8,207 nucleotides of DNA, taken from CAJQQY01 sp964352225. GTDB taxonomy: Bacteria; Bacteroidota; Bacteroidia; Chitinophagales; Saprospiraceae. This document shows positions 1 to 5,268 of this stretch, one piece after another. A program made the translations under genes and the position numbers. The stretch's first letter is position 1; each line of letters starts with the position of its first letter. Under the pieces are notes generated by a model. It saw only the letters and a list, made by a program, of their open reading frames with translations. It was not told the origin of the DNA and did not search any database. The stretch spans positions 1 through 8,207 of the forward strand of contig CAYGRM010000307.1 of the NCBI GenBank assembly GCA_964352225.1, written 5' to 3'.

Positions 1-378
1 AATCTACTGAAAGGATTATTTTAATTTATAACTAACGTGAAATATGGTATATCCAATAAGTTGCTTTGAAGTTAGAAGTTTTTGGGGAAAGTTTTTTTTG
101 TTTAAAAATCATTAGAAAAGGGAAGGGAGCAACCGCACGTTGAACCTTTGTCTTAAATAGTCTTTGGAATAACTAGGGAAATAAAGGCTCATCAAAGCAG
201 GCCCATAATCCCAAACAAAGTTGGCATTTCAACGATAACTTTTACTATTCAAAATTGTACTAAACGTAATATGAGAAAGTCTTAAATTTAGAAATTATTC
301 CGATGCGTAAAATAGTCACGTCCCTTCCGATTTTCAAAGTGTTTGTGGTTGTTTTTATCTTTGTAGGAATCAGTTTTC
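1..378. other. Gene-poor flank downstream of the kinase-like gene
   Basis: I see no convincing gene here. The longest plausible stretch is on the minus strand at 112-228: 38 codons open between two stops, with natural-looking composition (it reads NFVWDYGPALMSLYF and onward, ending RLLPSLF). Its only internal ATG, at 190-192, would give 26 residues. It could be a decayed gene remnant or chance. A small hairpin (AGGAA at 365-369 with TTCCT at 376-380) overlaps the kinase stop codon but has no T-run, so it is not a convincing terminator. The heptamer TTCCGAT occurs twice (298-304 and 325-331). No tRNA or rRNA was recognised. Confidence 0.5.
138..234. repeat. Imperfect long inverted repeat
   Basis: CGTTGAA at 138-144 pairs with TTCAACG at 228-234. 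Just inside, CTTTGT at 146-151 pairs with ACAAAG at 215-220, leaving an unpaired base on one side and seven on the other. The inner 60 bases contain only weak further complementarity. A two-step stem with extrahelical bases resembles integron attC geometry, but the core GTT/AAC trinucleotides face outward rather than inward, so I do not call it attC. It may be a structured transcript end or chance. Confidence 0.3.
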
Positions 379-1827
379 CTATATGTGTAACTTCAACTTT
401 TTGAAAGTTAACGCTGATTGAAATCCTTCTTTTCTTAAATTTACTTTTTCAGTATCCTCAGTCTCTGTGCTCAATGGAATGGTAAAACAAAATGTACTTC
501 CTTCCCCTGTACCAGTTGATTCTACCCAAATCTTTCCGTTATGATTAGAGATAATTTTTTTACAAACGGCTAGTCCTACTCCAGTTCCATTAGCCTTTCC
601 TGCTTCTTTTATTTTTCCAAAAACATCAAAAATAGATTCATGATATGCTTTCGAAATTCCGATTCCATTATCTCTTACTTTGAATAAAAAATGATTATTC
701 ATTTTTTGAACATCTAACTCAATAGTGGGATCGTTCTGGCCTCTGAATTTTAGAGCATTCTCAAATAAGTTTTTGAGTAATTGCTTAAATTGAATAAAGT
801 CAACATTTATTTCTTCTGGTAATGAGCCGCAAATAATTTTCGCATTGGCTGCTTTTATTTCATTACCTAAAACATGTTCCACCTCCTTTACCGCTTTATC
901 TAGACTCACTAATCGTGGATTAAACTTTTCTAAACTTACATTTGAAAAGGATAAAATGTCATCCATCATTCGTGCCATTCGATTTGCACCATCAACTGTA
1001 TATTGCAAATATTGCCTTCCATCACTATCTAAGTTTTTAGCATACCGATGCTGAACTAATTGCGAATAACTGGATATTGTTCTTAATGGTTCTTTCAAGT
1101 CATATGAAGACATCAAGTCTGCAATTTCTTCATATTCATGAGCTCTGAAATTATTTTTTTGAATAGATTGTTCGAGACTTTTCTGATATTGTTGCTGGGC
1201 AATAGTTTGCTCTTGCTCTTTGGTAATATCCCTCAGATTCATCACCACATATTCTAATTCATTGGATGCATCGACGATCACATCTCCTTTGATCTCAATC
1301 CAACAAATTCCACCTGTTCTCTGGATCATTCTTAATTTATTAGTAAAAGTCCGATTTAATCGAAGGAAACTTTTATCTAAAATATTATACAAATCAAATC
1401 GATCAGCAGGATGTACAAATGACAAATCGTATAAATCTAGAACCGAAGAAATATCGTATCCTAACATCTTTTCGATTCCTGGACTAACGTATTTGAAACG
1501 ACCGTTTTTCACTTGAAAAATCAAAAATAGATCTGACGAGTTTTCAATTATCATCCGATTGAAAGTATCTTCTCTTTTTCCACTTGCATTCAAATAGAAT
1601 AAATTAGAAAGGAAAAAACCGGTGATAAAAAGTACCAGTCCAGAGATAATGGAAAAAATAATGTCGGGATTTAAAACGGCTAGGTAAAAAATGACAATTA
1701 GGCCAATTACAAACAAAACCAAGAAGATGGGTCGAAAGCGGATCACCTTGAGAGAAAACATATCTAATTTTAAAAAAGATTGTTTTGAAGAATGGCTAGT
1801 GTTGTCCTTTGTGTTTGTACTTATCAT
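379..1827 (-). CDS. Membrane PAS sensor histidine kinase-like protein lacking the phosphoacceptor His
   Basis: This 482-residue protein has the layout of a membrane sensor kinase. A basic N-terminus is followed by two hydrophobic segments at about 33-52 and 55-78, then a cytoplasmic PAS domain with PAC end at about 85-205 (ending NLRDITK), a short coiled linker, HisKA at about 228-298, and HATPase_c at about 340-453. The ATP-binding motifs are present: N-box around N353-N357, G1 DNGIG 386-390, F-box F400/F403, and G2 GTGVG 414-418. The H-box reads SSYDLKEPLR where the family has SHDLxEPLR, so Tyr242 (TAT) sits at the phosphoacceptor position. The family autophosphorylates on that His and passes phosphate to a response regulator; no regulator lies nearby. 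The last 30 residues form a non-family tail. The start is ATG without a visible Shine-Dalgarno; Met23 is an alternative. It may be a pseudokinase, a recently mutated kinase, or carry a sequence error. Confidence 0.9.
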   Translation of the reverse strand: MISTNTKDNTSHSSKQSFLKLDMFSLKVIRFRPIFLVLFVIGLIVIFYLAVLNPDIIFSIISGLVLFITGFFLSNLFYLNASGKREDTFNRMIIENSSDLFLIFQVKNGRFKYVSPGIEKMLGYDISSVLDLYDLSFVHPADRFDLYNILDKSFLRLNRTFTNKLRMIQRTGGICWIEIKGDVIVDASNELEYVVMNLRDITKEQEQTIAQQQYQKSLEQSIQKNNFRAHEYEEIADLMSSYDLKEPLRTISSYSQLVQHRYAKNLDSDGRQYLQYTVDGANRMARMMDDILSFSNVSLEKFNPRLVSLDKAVKEVEHVLGNEIKAANAKIICGSLPEEINVDFIQFKQLLKNLFENALKFRGQNDPTIELDVQKMNNHFLFKVRDNGIGISKAYHESIFDVFGKIKEAGKANGTGVGLAVCKKIISNHNGKIWVESTGTGEGSTFCFTIPLSTETEDTEKVNLRKEGFQSALTFKKLKLHI

Positions 1828-2231
1828 GTGTTTTAAAATTTGGTAAAAAAATACCAGAGCTTTGTCTCATTTTGGATGAGAAAAGCACGCTGACAGTTTA
1901 TCAGCTGATCTTTACTCAACAGAAAAAAGTAACTCACCTTAGTACTCATTCTATTGAATAAAAAAATTCAAAAAAACACGGGATTATAAAATGCGATTTC
2001 GCTTTTGGGATAGTTCTAAATGTTATGTTCATCATCAAAAATCAATTACGATTTTTTATAATATAATAATTTCAAATACCTTGCCAAGGTTTGTTAATTC
2101 AATAAAAAAACGCATATAAATAAAAAAAATGTGACAATTAAAAATACTCTACTTTTCTTAAGTTTTCCTTTATCCACAACTACAGACAAACATAAATACC
2201 TAATAATCAGTAACTTACGTTTTTTACCAAT
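1828..2231. other. AT-rich intergenic region, upstream of the kinase-like gene
   Basis: No gene is supported here. It must hold the minus-strand promoter of the kinase-like gene unless that gene is reached by readthrough from 2340. A perfect TATAAT lies on the minus strand at 1983-1988, but nothing like TTGACA is found 17 bases upstream, so the promoter assignment is weak and would imply a leader of roughly 150 bases. A small stem (GCGA 1993-1996 with TCGC 1999-2002, flanked by A and T runs) lies just upstream of the TATAAT. The stretch 2041-2140 is almost pure A+T. Short open frames here look like chance. Confidence 0.45.
1865..1909. repeat. Two small inverted repeats in the kinase leader
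   Basis: TCTCAT at 1865-1870 pairs with ATGAGA at 1876-1881 across five bases. GCTGA at 1889-1893 pairs with TCAGC at 1901-1905. The second overlaps a perfect 10-base palindrome, ATCAGCTGAT, at 1900-1909. They lie 38 to 82 bases upstream of the kinase start codon, where an operator or leader structure could sit. None is followed by a T-run, so they are not terminators. Function is inferred from position only. Confidence 0.3.
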
Positions 2232-2265
2232 AAAAAAAGCCACCAACATTTCGTTGATGGCTTTT
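2232..2265 (-). terminator. Rho-independent terminator of the tandem AAA+ gene
   Basis: Read on the minus strand, the RNA has a 13-bp stem (AAAAGCCATCAAC with GTTGGTGGCTTTT, one G-U wobble) around a five-base loop, GAAAT, directly followed by a run of seven T (2238 to 2232). It lies 75 to 110 bases after the stop codon of the 2340-4976 gene and in the right direction. On the plus strand the stem has a C-A mismatch but is also followed by a T-rich tail (2262-2274), so it could stop transcripts from either side. The minus direction fits better. Confidence 0.85.
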
Positions 2266-2289
2266 ATTTTTTTTATAACTGTTTTATCT

Positions 2290-2334
2290 AAAAGGTCGCT
2301 TGAAGTCACCTTTTGAACTGGTTTTTTCAAACCA
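2290..2334 (-). repeat. Two hairpins between the AAA+ stop codon and its terminator
   Basis: TGGTTT at 2319-2324 pairs with AAACCA at 2329-2334; on the minus strand the loop is GAAA, a stable tetraloop type. AAAAGGT at 2290-2296 pairs with ACCTTTT at 2308-2314 around 11 bases. Both fall in the 3' untranslated part of the 2340-4976 transcript, ahead of the terminator, and may stabilise the mRNA 3' end. No coding assignment is needed for this stretch. Confidence 0.4.
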
Positions 2335-2339
2335 TACTC

Positions 2340-4976
2340 TTATTTATTCCTACCGAATCCTATTTTCTTTTTATTAAAAGTAAAATCATTGGTATCTAAT
2401 CTAAAGCTTTGAACATCTTCTAGGGTAAGCATCATTACCTCTCCGTCTATCCTATCTTTTTGAGGCACTTCTGCTAATCGGAGGTTCATATTTTTAACCG
2501 CTTCGATGACTACTTTTCTTACATCACGAGCATTACCAAAATATTTATCTCGGAATTCATACATGAATGCCAGATATTTATCTAGGTGATCAGACGCCTC
2601 TTCTGAAATTTTTACTGCTTGATCATCCAACATCATTTTGGCAATCTGCTTTAAATCTTCGGGTGAGTAATCTTCGAATCTTAGTGTTTTATCAAATCGT
2701 GAATTTAACCCTGGATTTGCTTTTAAGAAGTTTTCCATATTGTCTGGATAGCCCGCAGCAAAGACGAAAAACTCACCCCGATTGTCTTCCATTCTTTTAA
2801 GAATGGTTTGGATAGCCTCATCGCCAAAGTCTCCATGAGCACCACCAGTTTTAGCAGTCAAAGCATAAGCTTCATCAATAAAAAGCACGCCACCCATTGC
2901 TTCGTCGATTTGTTCAGCAGTTTTTATGGCGGTCTGTCCCACAAATCCAGCCACCAAACCTTGACGATCCGTCTCTACCATTTGCCCTCTTTCTAAAACA
3001 CCTAAGGCTTTGTATATTTTGGTCAAAATCCGAGCAACTGTTGTTTTACCTGTTCCAGGATTTCCAACAAAAATGGTATGCAAGGAAAATGAATTCAACA
3101 CATCCTTTCCAGTTTCTCTAAAATATTGCACCAATTGAACCATCTCTTGAATTTGCAGTTTGATGGATTCCATGCCAATCATACCGTTCAAATCATTCAT
3201 CGCCTCCGTCAAAAGTTTTCTATCAATAGGGATATAAGGAATCTCTCTTTTCTTCTCGATTTTGATTTTTTCGACATCTGGCAATTCAATAATTGATAAT
3301 TGGTCGGTATCTAATCCCCTAGGATTGGAACCACCCATCACTCGCAAACCAAGATTAATTTTTCCTTCTTCAATTAAATCATGGACAAAGCGTGCATTTC
3401 CAAAAGTTTTATCTCTATTTCTAAATGCATCGGTTATTAACTCATCAATTTTAGCTTTGGCGCGTGGAGTAAATTTGACCCCTTTCTCCATACTCGCAAA
3501 CTCTGCAATTCTTGAAAGCTCCTGTGGCAAGTAATCTGTGAATTCAAAATTTAATTTAAATCGAGATTTCAACCCTGGATTCGAATCCATAAAATGTTTC
3601 ATTTCTTTTGGATAACCGGCAACGATAACAGCCATGTCTCCTTTTCCATTTGACATTTCTCGAACCAAAATTTCAATCACCTCTCGTCCAAAATCTTTAC
3701 TATCATCATTTGAACGAGCAAGTGAGTATGCTTCATCAATAAATAAAACGCCACCTCTTGCTTTCTCAATCGCTTCTTTTACTTTGGGTGCGGTTTGACC
3801 AATATATTCTCCCACCAAATCTACCCGATCCACTTCATGCACATGACCTTTGGTCAATAATCCCATTTTTTTGTACAACTGTCCCATCATTTTTGCCACC
3901 GTTGTTTTTCCAGTTCCTGGATTTCCTACGAAAACAGAATGCACATTGATCTCTTCTTTTTCCTCAAATCCTTTATCTTTTCTCAATTGTAAAAACTGAA
4001 TATATTTGGCGTGATCTCGGACGCGTTGTTTGATCTCTGTTAAACCTATAAGGTCATCCATTTTGGACATCACTTCTTCAAAAGTTTGTCCATGCTCGAC
4101 TTCGTTAGATAAAATTACGGGAGCTTGTTGATTCGGTAAAAGTACTCCTGCAATTCCTTCCTCAAAATCATCATCAATTTCAAAGGGAATCGTCGCAATC
4201 AACCGATCCATAAAAATTAAGTCTGCGGTGTACAAATCTCTCCTCCAAGATCCTTTGACATTAGATCCCCAACCAGCAGTCATTTTAATATATTCATCTT
4301 TCTTTTCGACCCTTTGTAGTCGGACGACTTGGCCTTTTAACTCGCGAGCGTTATTATAAAATTTAGTATATAATTCACATTGCCAATTTTTATCAAGGTG
4401 TTCATTTTTCAATAAAATTTCGACGTAAATGTATCGAGTCTCTTCACTACTAAAAGTTTTTAAATACACTCGATCATCCTCCGTGACGTCATCGTACGGT
4501 CCTTCATAAAGTTTGAGTGACTGAACACTTAAGTAACCACTCGTTCCATCATAATCCTCGGTTCCTGCATCTTCTACATAAAAATATTTAGTCGCCACTT
4601 TTTCACCTTCCACCCAGGCTTCCCAATAATAAGTACCTTTTTTCCAAAAAACGCCCTCCTTCTTATTTCCCCATCCTTCTCGAATATAAACTGTGGGATC
4701 ATATTTACTTACCTTTCTACGAAAAGGTAATGAACACAGTTCTTTTCGTCCTTTTTTAAGGGAAAAACATTTTAACTCTACATCGATTTCCCAATCTTCT
4801 TCATCATACATTTTATTATAAAAGGACAATTCAGCATACACATATGAAATCTCAAAGCGATCAAAAACTTGCCGATATTTCTTTTTATTATCAGCCAACC
4901 ACTCAGTCGATGCATACACTTTAAGTTCCCTAAACTTAAAATTTTCTGATTTCGGATATTTATAACTTTCACCCAT
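2340..4976 (-). CDS. Tandem CbbX/SpoVK-type AAA+ ATPase with duplicated N-terminal modules
   Basis: This 878-residue protein should be a cytoplasmic ring ATPase; no signal peptide or membrane segment is seen. The N-terminal 270 residues hold two diverged beta-rich modules (about 15-138 and 147-269). They align around a shared GWGN/GWGS core at 101-104 and 235-238, followed by a W/Y-rich strand pattern. Two AAA+ domains of the CbbX/SpoVK class follow. AAA-1 has Walker A GNPGTGKT 351-358, Walker B LFIDEA 411-416, pore segment GEYIGQT near 389-395, and arginine finger R472 in NPGLKSRF. AAA-2 has GNPGTGKT 638-645, LFIDEA 698-703, GFVGQT near 677-682, and R760. Sensor-2-like FGNAR occurs at 525-529 and 813-817. 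Both ATPase sites look functional. CbbX relatives usually have one AAA domain and remodel protein complexes; EccA of type VII secretion is another relative with its own N-terminal domain. The ATG start follows a weak GAG. It diverges from the Clp-like gene. Its substrate is unknown. Confidence 0.92.
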   Translation of the reverse strand: MGESYKYPKSENFKFRELKVYASTEWLADNKKKYRQVFDRFEISYVYAELSFYNKMYDEEDWEIDVELKCFSLKKGRKELCSLPFRRKVSKYDPTVYIREGWGNKKEGVFWKKGTYYWEAWVEGEKVATKYFYVEDAGTEDYDGTSGYLSVQSLKLYEGPYDDVTEDDRVYLKTFSSEETRYIYVEILLKNEHLDKNWQCELYTKFYNNARELKGQVVRLQRVEKKDEYIKMTAGWGSNVKGSWRRDLYTADLIFMDRLIATIPFEIDDDFEEGIAGVLLPNQQAPVILSNEVEHGQTFEEVMSKMDDLIGLTEIKQRVRDHAKYIQFLQLRKDKGFEEKEEINVHSVFVGNPGTGKTTVAKMMGQLYKKMGLLTKGHVHEVDRVDLVGEYIGQTAPKVKEAIEKARGGVLFIDEAYSLARSNDDSKDFGREVIEILVREMSNGKGDMAVIVAGYPKEMKHFMDSNPGLKSRFKLNFEFTDYLPQELSRIAEFASMEKGVKFTPRAKAKIDELITDAFRNRDKTFGNARFVHDLIEEGKINLGLRVMGGSNPRGLDTDQLSIIELPDVEKIKIEKKREIPYIPIDRKLLTEAMNDLNGMIGMESIKLQIQEMVQLVQYFRETGKDVLNSFSLHTIFVGNPGTGKTTVARILTKIYKALGVLERGQMVETDRQGLVAGFVGQTAIKTAEQIDEAMGGVLFIDEAYALTAKTGGAHGDFGDEAIQTILKRMEDNRGEFFVFAAGYPDNMENFLKANPGLNSRFDKTLRFEDYSPEDLKQIAKMMLDDQAVKISEEASDHLDKYLAFMYEFRDKYFGNARDVRKVVIEAVKNMNLRLAEVPQKDRIDGEVMMLTLEDVQSFRLDTNDFTFNKKKIGFGRNK

Positions 4977-4985
4977 TCGCTCTAC

Positions 4986-5017
4986 TTGGTTAAGATTTAG
5001 TATCGTAAATATGTTTG
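4986..5017 (+). promoter_or_regulatory. Possible Bacteroidota-type promoter for the Clp-like gene
   Basis: TTG at 4986-4988 and TATGTTTG at 5010-5017 are 21 bases apart, matching the Bacteroidota primary sigma pattern of TTG and TAnnTTTG. If used, transcription would begin near 5024 inside the first 10-bp inverted repeat and leave a leader of about 245 bases. In DNA this AT-rich the match could be chance. Confidence 0.25.
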
Positions 5018-5020
5018 TAT

Positions 5021-5043
5021 AAAAAACTGATAGTCAGTTTTTT
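5021..5043. repeat. Perfect 10-bp inverted repeat with 3-base loop
   Basis: AAAAAACTGA at 5021-5030 and TCAGTTTTTT at 5034-5043 are exact reverse complements around TAG. It lies 45 to 67 bases upstream of the tandem AAA+ start. The T-run on each strand gives it a weak bidirectional terminator look, but its place between divergent starts makes an operator or transcriptional insulator equally likely. Confidence 0.6.
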
Positions 5044-5081
5044 ATAGTTTATAGTTACTGTTTATAGTTGATATTTGGTTT
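5041..5081 (+). repeat. Degenerate heptamer tandem repeat
   Basis: Exact TTTATAG units occur at 5041-5047, 5048-5054 and 5061-5067. They are interleaved with diverged units TTACTG (5055-5060), TTGATAT (5068-5074) and TTGGTTT (5075-5081). TTTATAGTT therefore occurs three times in 29 bases. This is either a short tandem heptanucleotide repeat or a set of repeated binding sites. Confidence 0.6.
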
Positions 5082-5100
5082 AAAAAGGAAATAACTGTCA

Positions 5101-5125
5101 CTCTTCACATTTGATTATTGAAGAG
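5101..5125. repeat. 7-bp inverted repeat
   Basis: CTCTTCA at 5101-5107 is the exact reverse complement of TGAAGAG at 5119-5125, with an 11-base AT-rich spacer. The centre-to-centre distance of the arms is 18 bases, within the range seen for dimeric regulator sites, but no known operator is recognised. Confidence 0.4.
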
Positions 5126-5208
5126 ATTTATAAACTTATTAAAAATATTCTTTACCACCAATTTATATGTAATTAAATATTTGCGGAGTTTTTCTTAATT
5201 TCAACCCT

Positions 5209-5229
5209 TTTTTAGTTTTAAACTAAAAA
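5209..5229. repeat. Near-perfect palindrome upstream of the Clp-like gene
   Basis: TTTTTAGTTT at 5209-5218 and AAACTAAAAA at 5220-5229 are exact reverse complements around one central T. It ends 39 bases before the Clp-like start codon, inside the expected 5' untranslated or core promoter region. With almost no loop it is more likely a DNA site for a dimeric protein than an RNA hairpin. Confidence 0.5.
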
Positions 5230-5268
5230 TAATTTTCCAGCAAAAAATCTAATTCGGTATCAAGCTCA

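Larger units (their letters stand above)
4977..5268. promoter_or_regulatory. Divergent intergenic control region between two AAA+ genes
   Basis: These 292 bases separate the start codons of two AAA+ genes that point away from each other, so promoters for both should lie here. The region is strongly AT-rich and contains two 10-bp inverted repeats, one 7-bp inverted repeat and a degenerate heptamer array, listed separately. No gene is seen. The crowding of dyad elements between divergent genes would fit shared regulation, but no known operator was recognised. Confidence 0.6.

Noticed and set aside
138..234. Integron attC site
   Set aside because: The inverted repeat has two arm pairs with unpaired bases like attC, but the GTT and AAC cores point outward instead of inward, and no integrase or cassette is present.
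1983..1988. TATAAT as a firm sigma-70 promoter for the kinase-like gene
   Set aside because: No acceptable -35 element lies at the right spacing and such hexamers arise often in DNA this AT-rich, so it is mentioned only within the intergenic entry.
2094..2330. 78-codon minus-strand open frame directly after the tandem AAA+ gene
   Set aside because: It begins with TTG and no ribosome site, runs straight through the strong intrinsic terminator at 2232-2265, and its second half is low-complexity hydrophobic sequence from AT-rich DNA.
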